Of a stretch of 64,000 bases of DNA, positions 1 through 8,483 are shown piece by piece. Within the stretch, counting starts at the first letter, position 1; each line of letters opens with the position of its first letter. The DNA lies in assembly GCF_002224485.1 (NCBI RefSeq), contig NZ_CP022463.1, forward strand, positions 1,986,239 through 2,050,238, in the 5' to 3' direction. The notes under the pieces are model-generated. The model ran no database searches and had not been told where the DNA came from. It was given only the letters and a program-made list of their open reading frames with translations. Made by a program: the position numbers and the translations under genes. Source of the DNA: Sinomonas sp. R1AF57. Lineage in GTDB: Bacteria; Actinomycetota; Actinomycetes; Actinomycetales; Micrococcaceae.

Positions 1-1609
1 CCTTGGCCAGGCGTCGGACGGCGTCTTCCCCGAACACTGCCTCGAGGACCTTCTGGCCCACGAGGGCCGTCCCAGCCGCAATCCCGCCCTCTGCCAGGGA
101 CAGGCCGCCGGTCATCGAGAACACGACGACCATGAGGGCCGCGCCCAGTCCGTTGATGCCGAACGACAGCCAGCGTGCCCGGCTGCGCTTCTGGGCGCCC
201 TCGCGGCGGATGAGCTCGAGCAGCGCCCCCTGCCATGCGCGGACCTCCTCCGCCGCGCGGTCGGCGAAGCCCGTCGAGGCCGCGGAGAGGTCGTCGCGGC
301 CGAGCAGGGCGCGGCCGGCCGGGTCGGAGCGCCAGCGCCGGTCCGTGTCCTCCGCCGCCGTGCCTGCCTCGTCGACGATGACCGCGAGCAGCCCGCTCTC
401 AATGGCGGTTTCGACCCGGGCGACCGGCGCGGGCTCGCCGCGGAGGAACGCTCCGATCCGGTCCCGCGCCCGCCCGATCCCCTGCTCGATCCCACGCACA
501 AGCTCTCCCGTTCCCACGAAGTCCTGCCACCGCGCCAGCACCTCGCCGCGCAGGAGCGCGCCGTCCTGCGTCGCCAAGGCGATGCGTGCGAGGGCCTGGC
601 CGTAGGCGGCCGCGGCGTCGGACGCGAGCTGCCGCGCGGCGTCGTCCTGGGCGTCGACTGCGGCTGCGACGGACTCCACCCGCGACGCGAGTGCCCGCAC
701 CGCGCCGTGCAACGTGCGTCGGGCCACGGCGGAGCGCTGGGCCGCGTCTTCGGCGAGGCCCTCGAGCCAGGCCCTGATCGGCGCCGTGGCCCCGGCGGGC
801 AGCATGCCGAGGCCGTCGAGGCGGGCTTCGGGCACGACGAAGAGGCGCGCGTCGCCGAGGCCCCGGCGGCCCAGCATGCCGAGAAGGTCGGCGGACACCT
901 CCTGCTCGGCCTCCGGAGGCACGCGGTCTAGCACGACGGCGACGAGGATGTCCCGTTGGGCCGCCTCGGCAAGGATCCGCCAGGGGACGGCATCGGCGTA
1001 CCGGTTGGCGGTCGTGACGAAGAGCCACAGGTCGGCGGCGGAGAGGAGCTGGCCGGCCAGGCGGCGGTTGTCGTCGGCGACGGAGTCGACGTCCGGTGCG
1101 TCGAGCAGCGCCAGGCCCTGCGGGACGGAGTCTTCGGACAGCAGGACGATCGAGCCTGCATCCGCGGAGTCCGGCGAGGGTCCGGCGGCCCGCGCGGGCA
1201 CACCGGGCCCCGTCCGGCTTCCCCGGATGCGTGCGAGCCCGGGCAGGATGCGCGTGTCTTCGAACCAGCGCGCGTCCTCGGGGTGGTGCAGGAGCATCGG
1301 CCGGCGGGTGGTGGGGCGGACGGCGCCCACGCGGGTCACGGGGTGGCCCACGAGCGCGTTGACGAGCGTGGACTTGCCGGCGCCCGTCGAGCCGCCGACG
1401 ACGGCAAGCAGCGGTGCGTCGAGGCTTCGGTAGCGCGGCAGGATGTAGTCGTCGAGCTGGGCGACGGCTGCCGCGGCATCGGCGCGAGCGTCCGCGGCCC
1501 CGGCGATCGCGAGGGGGAGGCGGAGGGCCGCGAGGCGGTCTCTCACGTCCGCGAGGAGACCGAGCGCGTCTGCGGGCGGAAGGCCTCCTGATGGGATCTG
1601 AGAGCTCAC
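1..1609 (-). CDS. Dynamin-like GTPase, C-terminus cut by window edge
   Basis: Large GTPase, probably membrane-associated; cellular role unknown. The Walker A loop GGSTGAGKST is at about residues 72-81. A switch-like DAPDVDS stands where the G3 motif is expected, and VLDRVP lies in the G4 region, a degenerate form common in bacterial dynamin-like proteins. A hydrophobic stretch near residues 480-520 could be membrane-associated. I chose GTG at 1609 because the in-frame ATGs just upstream run into a stop. The gene continues past the left edge, so its full length and any partner GTPase gene cannot be judged. Such proteins are often mislabelled as ABC transporters because of the P-loop. Confidence 0.75.
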   Translation of the reverse strand, partial: MSSQIPSGGLPPADALGLLADVRDRLAALRLPLAIAGAADARADAAAAVAQLDDYILPRYRSLDAPLLAVVGGSTGAGKSTLVNALVGHPVTRVGAVRPTTRRPMLLHHPEDARWFEDTRILPGLARIRGSRTGPGVPARAAGPSPDSADAGSIVLLSEDSVPQGLALLDAPDVDSVADDNRRLAGQLLSAADLWLFVTTANRYADAVPWRILAEAAQRDILVAVVLDRVPPEAEQEVSADLLGMLGRRGLGDARLFVVPEARLDGLGMLPAGATAPIRAWLEGLAEDAAQRSAVARRTLHGAVRALASRVESVAAAVDAQDDAARQLASDAAAAYGQALARIALATQDGALLRGEVLARWQDFVGTGELVRGIEQGIGRARDRIGAFLRGEPAPVARVETAIESGLLAVIVDEAGTAAEDTDRRWRSDPAGRALLGRDDLSAASTGFADRAAEEVRAWQGALLELIRREGAQKRSRARWLSFGINGLGAALMVVVFSMTGGLSLAEGGIAAGTALVGQKVLEAVFGEDAVRRLAK

Positions 1610-1680
1610 GCCCCCATCATGCCAGCAGGCTCCCTCGCCGGCCCGGCGGCCGACACGCCGCGGGAGCAGCCGGGACAGCA

Positions 1681-1710
1681 GAAGGGCCCGGTCCGAGGAC
1701 CGGGCCCTTC
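1681..1710 (-). terminator. Hairpin terminator after tRNA-Glu
   Basis: A 13-bp perfect stem (GAAGGGCCCGGTC and its complement) with a CGAG loop sits 6 nt beyond the 3' end of the first tRNA-Glu on the minus strand. There is no strong T-run. Confidence 0.7.
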
Positions 1711-1716
1711 TCGAGG

Positions 1717-1789
1717 TGACCCCAGCGGGATTCGAACCCGCGTTACCGCCGTGAGAGGGCGGCGTACTAGGCCGCTATACGATGGGGCC
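1717..1789 (-). tRNA. tRNA-Glu (anticodon CUC)
   Basis: A 73-nt cloverleaf. The anticodon arm is CCGCC-CTCTCAC-GGCGG, giving CTC at positions 34-36. The T-loop GTTCGAATC is present. The acceptor stem GGCCCCA pairs with TGGGGTC through one G-U pair. The discriminator is A and CCA is not encoded. It is identical in sequence to the copy at 1878-1950. Confidence 0.95.
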
Positions 1790-1844
1790 TCGCCTTTTCT
1801 CCCCTGAGGGAGGATTTCCGCCTTCCCGCAAGGGAGGGCAAGAA

Positions 1845-1876
1845 GAAGGAATTCGGGCATCCGCCTGAATTCCTTC
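1845..1876 (-). terminator. Hairpin between the two tRNA-Glu genes
   Basis: A perfect 10-bp inverted repeat, GAAGGAATTC and GAATTCCTTC, with a 12-nt loop, lies directly 3' of the second tRNA-Glu on the minus strand. It is probably a terminator or processing signal. A second small stem-loop, CCTTCCC with GGGAGG, follows at about 1821-1838. Confidence 0.5.
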
Positions 1877-1877
1877 G

Positions 1878-1950
1878 TGACCCCAGCGGGATTCGAACCC
1901 GCGTTACCGCCGTGAGAGGGCGGCGTACTAGGCCGCTATACGATGGGGCC
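1878..1950 (-). tRNA. tRNA-Glu (anticodon CUC), second copy
   Basis: The 73-nt tRNA is identical to the copy at 1717-1789 (anticodon loop CTCTCAC). The 88-nt spacer between the copies is not duplicated elsewhere in the window. Tandem identical copies suggest a recent duplication kept for dosage or homogenised. Confidence 0.95.
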
Positions 1951-1999
1951 GTGTACTTTACCTGACCGTCAGACCGCGTTTTCCCGCGGTCATCAGGAG

Positions 2000-2071
2000 C
2001 TGGGATACCAGGACTCGAACCTAGAATGACGGTACCAGAAACCGTAGTGTTGCCAATTACACCATATCCCA
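2000..2071 (-). tRNA. tRNA-Gln (anticodon CUG)
   Basis: A 72-nt cloverleaf with acceptor TGGGATA/TATCCCA and anticodon loop TTCTGGT, giving CTG. The T-arm GGTTCGAGTCC is present, the discriminator is G, and CCA is not encoded. It is the promoter-proximal member of the minus-strand tRNA group Gln-Glu-Glu. Confidence 0.95.
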
Positions 2072-2237
2072 TTGTCTTCGGCGGCTCCGGCCGGCCCGTG
2101 CGCTTTTCCGCACCGTTCCGTTCCGTGCCCCTCAGCACGAGTAATTACTCTACCGGATGCTCCCGCCCTCTTCAAATCGGCCCCGCCCGCGCCGAGGCTC
2201 CACCTCGGCGGGATCCCGATCGGGCCCGGACACCCCC

Positions 2238-2295
2238 TTGCGCGTGTGATCCCCGTCATGTTTAGACTCGGGAAGTTACTCGTTGGTAACTTCCC
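2238..2295 (+). promoter_or_regulatory. Promoter with perfect palindrome before the heptad-repeat gene
   Basis: TTGCGC (2238-2243) and TAGACT (2263-2268) are 19 nt apart and make a plausible promoter. A perfect 10-bp inverted repeat, GGGAAGTTAC (2270-2279) and GTAACTTCCC (2286-2295), covers the expected start point. Its size and place fit a repressor operator of the TetR kind, though no regulator gene is adjacent. Confidence 0.5.
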
Positions 2296-2357
2296 CACGG
2301 ACTGCCCTCCCCCATAGCGGCAACGTTGCCGCGACACGTCGAGAGGATCCCTTGCCC

Positions 2358-3920
2358 ATGCTCAGCACGCTCGTCCGACCGAAGCCAGCCGGCGCCCGCG
2401 CATCGGCCGCCACCCTCCCCCGCGGCCGCAGGATCGCCATACTGATCCTCGCGTTCCTGCTCGCGGCCTTCCTCGTCTTCTACACCCTCCTGACGGCCAG
2501 GCTCGCCGACGGCGCCGCCCAGCTCCGGGACGGCGCAGCACGTGCCAGTGACGGGGCCGCCCAGCTCGCAGACGGCTCCAGCAGAGCCGCGGCGGGATCC
2601 TCGAAGCTCGCCGACGGCGCCGGGAAGCTGGACGACGGCGCCCAGCAGGCGAAGACCGGGGCGGCTGCGCTCAGCGGCGGGGCAGTCCAGCTCCGCGACG
2701 GGATCCGCGAGAAGCTCGCACCCGGCACCCAGCAGCTCGCGGACGGCGCCCAGCGGCTGCTCGCGGGGACCGGCAAGGTCGAAGCGGACGTGACGGCCAA
2801 GCTGGCCCCCGGCGTCTACAAGGTCGACGACGGAGCCCATAAGCTCCGCGACGGAGCCTCGGCCCTCGCCGCCGCCCTCACCCCCACCGCGTCGGGCACC
2901 GCGCCGAACAACCTTGCCGACGGCGCCGGCCAGCTCGCCGCCGGGTCCGCCCAGCTCGCCAACGGCACAGCCCAGCTGGACGACGGCAGCGCGAAACTTG
3001 CCGACGGCGCCGCCAAGGTGGCTGCCGGGACCACCCAGCTCAAGGGCTATCCCGGCGCCAACGGCGACGCGGCCCAGGGCAGCGGCACGGCCGCACTTGC
3101 CCAGGGCCTGCAGCAGCTCCTCGACGCGGCCAACGGCCCGCAGGGGCTCGTGCCGCTTGCCCTGCTGAAGGACAAGATCGCCGCCCTGGCCAGCGGTGCC
3201 GCACGCCTCGACGCAGGCGCCGGGCAGCTGCAGGCCGGAGCGGGCCAGGTCAGCGCCGGTGCCGCCCAGCTGCACGACGGCGCCGACCGGCTCAACGCAG
3301 GGGCCGGGCAGCTGAGTGCCGGAGCCAAGCGGCTCTCGGACGGCTTCGTCATCCTCGACGGCAAGCTCAACGGCCGGGACCCGAGCGCTCCCGGCCTCGT
3401 CATGGGGACCGAGCTCCTCGCCTCGGGCACCTCCGCCATCGTGGTCGGGATGGACGGCGTCCCCGGCGACCCCGAGCACCCCGGACTCCTCAAGGCCGCG
3501 ACCTCGCTGCGCGAGGGCAGCCAGGCCCTCGCCACCGGCGCAGGGCAGCTCAACGACGGCGTCACCGGCGGAGCAGACCCGGCGAACGGCCTCCTCGGCG
3601 GAGCATCCAGGCTTGCCGACGGCGCCGGCCAGCTCTCCGACGGCAACACCGCGATCGCGACCGGGACCCATCAGGTGGCCTCGGGGGCGGACCAGCTCGC
3701 CGACGGGACGCAGCAGCTCGCCGACGGGTCCGGCCAGCTCGCCGACGGCAACCGGCGCCTCGCCGACGGGACAGTGCAGCTGCACGACGGCGTCGCGGGG
3801 GTCTCGCCGACGGGCGACGGCGCACCGGCGGCGCTGGCGACCGTCGGGGCACTCGTCGTGCTCGGCGTCGCCGCGGCCCTGATCGGGCGGCAGGCACGGC
3901 GCAAGGCCGCGCTCGCCTGA
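2358..3920 (+). CDS. Membrane-anchored X-X-X-Leu-X-X-Gly heptad-repeat protein (YhgE/Pip-like)
   Basis: A 520-residue protein of unknown function. After a basic start there is a transmembrane segment at about residues 25-45 (IAILILAFLLAAFLVFYTLL). Then come several dozen heptads of the LADGAxQLxDG kind, and a C-terminal hydrophobic segment (ALATVGALVVLGVAAALIG) with a basic tail. The repeats match the Leu-X-X-Gly heptads of YhgE/Pip and related surface proteins and should form a long extracytoplasmic rod tethered at both ends. The YhgE multi-pass domain is absent. ATG at 2358 follows a GAGAGGA ribosome site; an earlier TTG frame lies inside the promoter palindrome. No MMPL or ABC partner is nearby. 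Confidence 0.8.
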   Translation: MLSTLVRPKPAGARASAATLPRGRRIAILILAFLLAAFLVFYTLLTARLADGAAQLRDGAARASDGAAQLADGSSRAAAGSSKLADGAGKLDDGAQQAKTGAAALSGGAVQLRDGIREKLAPGTQQLADGAQRLLAGTGKVEADVTAKLAPGVYKVDDGAHKLRDGASALAAALTPTASGTAPNNLADGAGQLAAGSAQLANGTAQLDDGSAKLADGAAKVAAGTTQLKGYPGANGDAAQGSGTAALAQGLQQLLDAANGPQGLVPLALLKDKIAALASGAARLDAGAGQLQAGAGQVSAGAAQLHDGADRLNAGAGQLSAGAKRLSDGFVILDGKLNGRDPSAPGLVMGTELLASGTSAIVVGMDGVPGDPEHPGLLKAATSLREGSQALATGAGQLNDGVTGGADPANGLLGGASRLADGAGQLSDGNTAIATGTHQVASGADQLADGTQQLADGSGQLADGNRRLADGTVQLHDGVAGVSPTGDGAPAALATVGALVVLGVAAALIGRQARRKAALA

Positions 3921-3945
3921 GCTGCCGATCGCCGGGCGGTGCCTG

Positions 3946-4653
3946 TCAGGAGCGGATGAGCGCGGGGATCTCGGACAGGCTCGCCACCTGCACGGGCACC
4001 GCCGCGGCGGCCTCGGCGTCGAGGGTCGCCGACCGCCGGTTCAGCCAAATGCCACGAAGCCCTGCTCCGGCCGCGCCGACCACATCGTGGGCGGGGTTGT
4101 CGCCCACGTAGACCGTCTCCTCGGCCGCGGTGCCGAGCCGCCGCAGCCCCTCGTGGAAGATCGCCGGGTCCGGCTTGGCCACCCCGACTGCGTCGATGCC
4201 CACGAGGATCCGGATCCGTTCCAGCCCGGCGGTGTCGAGCTTGGCCCGCTGGTAGTCGTGGACGTTGTTGCTCACCGCGCCGTAGGCGATGCCAGCGGCC
4301 TCGAGCGCGTCGAGGAACGGGTGGACGTCGTCGAACGCCCGGACGTAGGCCGGCTGCGCGGTCTCGTAGGCCTCGAGCCAGGACGCGGCCTGGGCGCCGG
4401 AGGCGAACGCCGCGCCGAAGTGGGCAAGGCACCGTTCGGCGCGCAGGACCCGCTGTTGGGCGAACGTGATCTCACCGGCGATGTAGCGGTCGTAGATGTC
4501 ATCCGAGCCCCGCGTGAAGATGCGGCAGAACGTGAGCCACTCGTGCTCGCCGAGGTGGGGAAGGAGCGGCCCGCTGACCTCGCGCAGCGCGCGGTCCATG
4601 GCACCCTCGAGGTCCACGACCGTCTCGTCGATGTCCAGCAGGACGCCCCGCAC
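3946..4653 (-). CDS. HAD-superfamily hydrolase
   Basis: Probable small-molecule phosphatase of the haloacid dehalogenase superfamily. Motif I LLDIDETVVD is at the very N-terminus, motif II is VSNN, motif III is the AKPDP lysine, and motif IV is GDNPAHD. A helical cap lies between motifs I and II. I chose GTG at 4653 (235 aa) because AGGGGAG precedes it and family members usually begin a few residues before motif I. A GTG at 4755 would overlap the gltX stop but would translate the palindromic repeat at 4683-4714 into a low-complexity leader. Substrate cannot be inferred. It is probably co-transcribed with gltX. Confidence 0.8.
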   Translation of the reverse strand: MRGVLLDIDETVVDLEGAMDRALREVSGPLLPHLGEHEWLTFCRIFTRGSDDIYDRYIAGEITFAQQRVLRAERCLAHFGAAFASGAQAASWLEAYETAQPAYVRAFDDVHPFLDALEAAGIAYGAVSNNVHDYQRAKLDTAGLERIRILVGIDAVGVAKPDPAIFHEGLRRLGTAAEETVYVGDNPAHDVVGAAGAGLRGIWLNRRSATLDAEAAAAVPVQVASLSEIPALIRS

Positions 4654-4682
4654 CCGGGGCGTCTCCCCTGCGGCTGGCGGGT

Positions 4683-4714
4683 GCACGACGGCGGGCGCGT
4701 GCGCGCCGTCGTGC
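4683..4714. repeat. Dispersed CGCACGACGGCG-type palindrome
   Basis: Arms GCACGACGGCG (4683-4693) and CGCCGTCGTGC (4704-4714) pair perfectly around a 10-nt loop. The element lies between gltX and the preferred start of the HAD gene and is one of a family found throughout the window. Confidence 0.6.
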
Positions 4715-4747
4715 GTCGCCTCCGCGGTGGTGCCTGGAGCCGCGGTC

Positions 4748-6271
4748 TCAGCCACGGAAGGCCTTGATCCGCGCGAGCGAGGACTCCTTGCCGAGGATGA
4801 CCATCGATTCGAACAGCGGCGGTGAGATGCGCCGGCCGGAGACGGCGGTGCGGACCGGGCCGAAGGCCAAGCGCGGCTTGATCCCGAGTCCGTCGACCAG
4901 CGCGGTGCGGAGGGCGGACTGGATGGCCTCGGCGGTCCAGTCATCGAGCGGCTCGAGGGCGGCGAGGGCTGCGTCGAGCACCTCGGCGAGGTTCTCCGGC
5001 ATGCCCTTGCGCGCGTCGTCGGCGATCTCGATGGCCGAGTCCTCGGCGAAGAGGAAGCCGAGCATCTCGGGGGCCTCGCCGAGGAGGGTGATGCGCTCCT
5101 GGACGAGCGGCGCGGCCTCGGTGAGGATCTCCTCCTGGCGCTCCGTCAGCGAGTCCCCCACGATGCCCGCCGCACGCAGGTACGGCACGAGCCGGCCGCG
5201 GAAGTCTGCCGCCTCGAGCATGCGCACGTGCGTGCCGTTGATCGCCTCGGCCTTCTTGACGTCGAAGCGCGCCGGGTTGGGCAGCACATCGGCGATGTCG
5301 AAGTGCTCGGTCAGCTGGTCGACAGTGAAGATGTCCTCGTCCGCGGAGAGCGACCAGCCCAGCAGCGCGAGGTAGTTCAGGAGGCCTTCGGGGATGAAGC
5401 CGCGGTCCCGGTGGTGGAACAGGTTGGACTGCGGATCCCGCTTGGAGAGCTTCTTGTTGCCCTCGCCCATGACGTACGGGAGGTGGCCGAACAGCGGCAT
5501 GTAGCTCGCGACCCCGACGGCGTGCAGCGCGTAGTAGAGCGCGACCTGGCGCGGGGTCGAGGACAGGAGGTCCTCGCCGCGGAGCACGTGGGTGATGCCC
5601 ATGAGCGCGTCGTCGACCGGGTTCACGAGCGTGTACAGCGGCGAGCCGTCCGCACGCACCACCACGAAGTCCGGGACAGAGCCCGCCCTGAACGTGATCT
5701 CGCCGCGGATGAGGTCGTTGAACACGACGTCCTCCGCGGGCATGCGGAAGCGCAGCACGGGCTCGCGGCCCTCCGCGCGGAACGCGGCCTTCTGCTCGTC
5801 CGTGAGGTCGCGGTCGTAGTTGTCGTAGCCGAGCTTGGGGTCCCGGCCCGCCTCGCGGTGGCGCGCCTCGATCTCCTCAGGAGTCGAGAACGACTCGTAG
5901 AGGAAGCCCGCGTTCTTGAGCTTGGCGGCGACGTCCTTGTAGAGCTCGAGCCTGCGGGACTGGCGGTACGGCTCGTGCGGGCCGCCGACGTCGATGCCCT
6001 CGTCCCAGGCGAGGCCGAGCCAGCGCAGGGCCTCGACGATCTGCTCGTAGCTCTCCTCCGTGTCGCGCTGCGCGTCCGTGTCCTCGATGCGGAACACGAA
6101 CGTGCCGCCGGTGTGGCGCGCGTAGGCCCAGTTGAAGAGGGCCGTGCGCACCATGCCAACGTGTGGGGTGCCGGTCGGGGACGGGCAGAAGCGCACGCGC
6201 ACAGGCGTGTCGGGCGTGACGGACGGGATGGAGGCGGGGTCGAGCAGGGGCTCAGCGGGCGAGGAAGTCAT
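4748..6271 (-). CDS. gltX: Glutamate--tRNA ligase
   Basis: Class I aminoacyl-tRNA synthetase charging tRNA-Glu (507 aa, normal length). The HIGH-class signature is [10 protein letters not shown] at about residues 30-39 and the KMSKS-class signature is KLSKR near residue 280. The FRIEDTD motif is also present. In most actinobacteria this enzyme also misacylates tRNA-Gln, which GatCAB then corrects; that is family knowledge, not shown here. ATG at 6271. The HAD gene lies downstream on the same strand. Confidence 0.97.
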   Translation of the reverse strand: MTSSPAEPLLDPASIPSVTPDTPVRVRFCPSPTGTPHVGMVRTALFNWAYARHTGGTFVFRIEDTDAQRDTEESYEQIVEALRWLGLAWDEGIDVGGPHEPYRQSRRLELYKDVAAKLKNAGFLYESFSTPEEIEARHREAGRDPKLGYDNYDRDLTDEQKAAFRAEGREPVLRFRMPAEDVVFNDLIRGEITFRAGSVPDFVVVRADGSPLYTLVNPVDDALMGITHVLRGEDLLSSTPRQVALYYALHAVGVASYMPLFGHLPYVMGEGNKKLSKRDPQSNLFHHRDRGFIPEGLLNYLALLGWSLSADEDIFTVDQLTEHFDIADVLPNPARFDVKKAEAINGTHVRMLEAADFRGRLVPYLRAAGIVGDSLTERQEEILTEAAPLVQERITLLGEAPEMLGFLFAEDSAIEIADDARKGMPENLAEVLDAALAALEPLDDWTAEAIQSALRTALVDGLGIKPRLAFGPVRTAVSGRRISPPLFESMVILGKESSLARIKAFRG

Positions 6272-6322
6272 AGTGCCCCCATTCTAGGGCGCCGCCCGCC
6301 GGCCCTTACGAGCGAGCGGGCC

Positions 6323-7099
6323 CTAACGCCGCACGATCGGGTTCGAGAGCGCGCCGATGCCCTCGATCTCGACCTCGATGCGGTCTCCCTCGGACACGAG
6401 GCCGACGCCGGCGGGCGTCCCCGTCATGATCACGTCCCCGGGCAGGAGGGTGAAGGCGGACGACACCGCCGCGACGAGCTCGTTGACGCCGAAGACCATG
6501 TCCGCCGTCGTGCCGTCCTGCTTCGTCTCGCCGTTGACCCGCGTGGTGAGCCGGAGGTCCTCGACGTCCAGGTCCGTCTCGATCCACGGGCCGAGCGGCT
6601 TGGAGGTGTCGAACGACTTCGCGCGCGCCCACTGCAGGTCGGTGCGCTGCTTGTCGCGGGCGGTGAAGTCGTTGCCGACCGTGTAGCCGAAGACCACGTC
6701 GCCGGCCTTCTCCGCGGGGACGTCCTTGCAGATGCGGCCGATCACGACGCAGAGCTCGCCCTCGAAGGAGACCTCCTCGCTCCACTCGGGCAGCACCACC
6801 GGGTCGCCCGGGCCGACAACCGCAGTGTTGGCGACGAGGAACATGGAGGGCTCGGTGGGCAGGTCGTTGCCGAGCTCCTTCGCGTGGTCCGCGTAGTTCC
6901 GGCCGATCCCGACCACCTTGCTGCGGGGGATGATGGGGGCGAGGAGGCGGACGTCCTCGAGCGGGTGCGTGACCCCGGTGGGCTCGACGCCGGAGAAGAA
7001 CGGGTCGCCCTTGATGGCGGCGACCGTCTCATGGCCGGGCTCCCCCTGGACCACTCCGTAGAAGGGTTCCGAATCGACAACACAACGGGCAATGCGCAT
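6323..7099 (-). CDS. Fumarylacetoacetate hydrolase (FAH) family protein
   Basis: A 258-residue FAH-fold enzyme, a family covering hydrolases, decarboxylases and isomerases of oxo-acids that use Mg2+ or Mn2+. Family features visible are GIGRNYADHAKELG (residues 62-75), the metal-binding E-x-E region in SEEVSFEGELCVVIG, the GNDFTARDKQ segment and the IMTGTPAGVG signature near the C-terminus. ATG at 7099; an earlier in-frame start only adds Arg/Gly-rich sequence. Close relatives are annotated as 2-hydroxyhepta-2,4-diene-1,7-dioate isomerases, but the true substrate is unknown. It is separate from the FAH-RraA fusion at 54344-55846. Confidence 0.85.
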   Translation of the reverse strand: MRIARCVVDSEPFYGVVQGEPGHETVAAIKGDPFFSGVEPTGVTHPLEDVRLLAPIIPRSKVVGIGRNYADHAKELGNDLPTEPSMFLVANTAVVGPGDPVVLPEWSEEVSFEGELCVVIGRICKDVPAEKAGDVVFGYTVGNDFTARDKQRTDLQWARAKSFDTSKPLGPWIETDLDVEDLRLTTRVNGETKQDGTTADMVFGVNELVAAVSSAFTLLPGDVIMTGTPAGVGLVSEGDRIEVEIEGIGALSNPIVRR

Positions 7100-7126
7100 G
7101 GCGTTCACCCTACCGCGGCCGCACGG

Positions 7127-7173
7127 CGCACGACGCCGCGGGCCCACCTGGGGCGGGCGCGCGGCGTCGTGCG
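7127..7173 (-). terminator. CGCACGACGCCGCG palindrome, probable terminator of the M14 gene
   Basis: Perfect 14-bp arms (7127-7140 and 7160-7173) with a 19-nt loop lie 14 nt past the stop of the minus-strand peptidase gene. It is a member of the dispersed palindrome family. Confidence 0.6.
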
Positions 7174-7186
7174 TGTGGGCGCCGGT

Positions 7187-8257
7187 CTACTCGTCGGCCT
7201 CTTCGCCGGGGCGGCTGGTCTGCTCGGGCAGCGAGTCCCAGAACGACGTGTCGGCCGTGGCGACCGACCCGTCCCCGACCGCTCGGGCCGTGGAGGTCAG
7301 CGTGAGCACGGTCTGCTGGATGAGGTAGCCGTTGCTCTTCTGCCCGAGGGCGTACGAGTCGATGTAGTGGTCCGACATGCCGCGCATCTCGAACAGGAGC
7401 GTGGAGATCCCGTACTGCGCTGCCGCCCCGTTGCGCCCGATCCGGTCCTCGGACCCGCCCACGTACTTGCCCAGGTTCCCCCAGCCCTTCGAGCTGATGG
7501 CACCGTAGACGACCGAGCCGAGCTGCTTGGACCGCTCGACGACGGCAGGGTCCACGCTCGGGGAGGTCGGGTAGAGGATCGAGCCGGAGACCAGCTTGCC
7601 GTCGATCTCGCTCTGGGTGCCCTGGTGGTGGAGGTCGATCATGTACTGGATCGGGTACTTGGACAGGACGTTCTCGTGCAGTGCCCTCGTCTCCGGCTGG
7701 GCCTTGGCCACGTGGTCGCGGTTGAGGTCGGTGCCGACGGCGTTGTAGCGCGTGAGGTGCCGCCCGCCGTCAGCCACGTAGTCGGTGAGCGGGAAGTCTA
7801 CGTCTCCCATCGCCCCGTCCGCGTTGAGCATCGGCACGACGAGGATGTTCACCCTGTCCAGGATGCCCTTGGTGCTCGCCGTGCCGAGGCTCCTGATGAA
7901 CGCGAGCGCGCCCTCCGTGGTGAGCTGCTCGTTGCCGTGCTGCTGCGTGAGGTACAGGATGGTCGGGTTGTCGGGGTTCGAGATGTACTTCACGAGGTGG
8001 ATGTCCCGCCCCTTGACGGTCTGCCCGATGACCTCGAGCTCCATGGCAGGCTGCTTCGCGGCCTGCGCCTTGAGCTCGGCGACCATGGACTCATAGGTGT
8101 GCAGGATCGAGGTCTGGGTCGAACCGTTCCCCGGGTTGGGCCCTTCTCCAACCGCAAAGGCGCCGGTCCCCATGGCGCCGATGCTTCCGACCGCGAGGAG
8201 CCCTGCGAGGACTGCTGCGGAGAGCGTTCGTGTGGTGCGAGTGGTGTTCAGGTGCAT
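7187..8257 (-). CDS. Secreted M14-family zinc carboxypeptidase
   Basis: Probable exported metallocarboxypeptidase (356 aa) cleaving peptides or cell-wall peptides. An N-terminal signal peptide (about residues 1-35, hydrophobic core ending in TGAFA) is followed by the M14 fold. The zinc ligands H107-x-x-E110 are in QQHGNEQ, the third ligand is in the MIDLHHQG segment, and the catalytic glutamate is in LLFEMRG near residue 315. ATG at 8257 has AGGAAGG upstream; an earlier ATG would put 17 extra residues before the signal peptide. It stands alone between two palindromic hairpins, so it is probably monocistronic. Confidence 0.85.
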   Translation of the reverse strand: MHLNTTRTTRTLSAAVLAGLLAVGSIGAMGTGAFAVGEGPNPGNGSTQTSILHTYESMVAELKAQAAKQPAMELEVIGQTVKGRDIHLVKYISNPDNPTILYLTQQHGNEQLTTEGALAFIRSLGTASTKGILDRVNILVVPMLNADGAMGDVDFPLTDYVADGGRHLTRYNAVGTDLNRDHVAKAQPETRALHENVLSKYPIQYMIDLHHQGTQSEIDGKLVSGSILYPTSPSVDPAVVERSKQLGSVVYGAISSKGWGNLGKYVGGSEDRIGRNGAAAQYGISTLLFEMRGMSDHYIDSYALGQKSNGYLIQQTVLTLTSTARAVGDGSVATADTSFWDSLPEQTSRPGEEADE

Positions 8258-8420
8258 GGTGCTGTGCTGCCTTCCTGGCGGCGTCGCTGCCGCCCGTGGG
8301 GCATCCATCGGCGGATGCGCGTGACATCTGTCACGCTACCAGTCATGCGTGTGACATGAAGCGAATCCTGCACGACTGCGGGCCCGGGGTAGCGGCCGCC
8401 CCGGCCGCCCGCGGCTCCAA

Positions 8421-8467
8421 CGCACGACGGCGCGTTCCCACCCGAGGTGGGGACGCGCCGTCGTGCG
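8421..8467 (-). terminator. CGCACGACGGCGCGT palindrome, probable ilvE terminator
   Basis: Perfect 15-bp outer arms (8421-8435 and 8453-8467) plus an inner CCCACC/GGTGGG stem lie 17 nt beyond the ilvE stop on the minus strand. The element belongs to the dispersed palindrome family. Confidence 0.65.
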
Positions 8468-8483
8468 CTGGCTGCTTCCGGTG

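Noticed and set aside
4653-4755. Longer HAD protein starting at GTG 4755
   Set aside because: It would translate the palindromic element; GTG 4653 has a better ribosome site and gives the usual HAD N-terminus. The longer form is not excluded.
5228-8359. Very long plus-strand open frame opposite gltX, the FAH gene and the M14 gene
   Set aside because: Arg/Val/Glu-rich composition typical of a high-GC antisense frame; three recognisable genes lie on the other strand.
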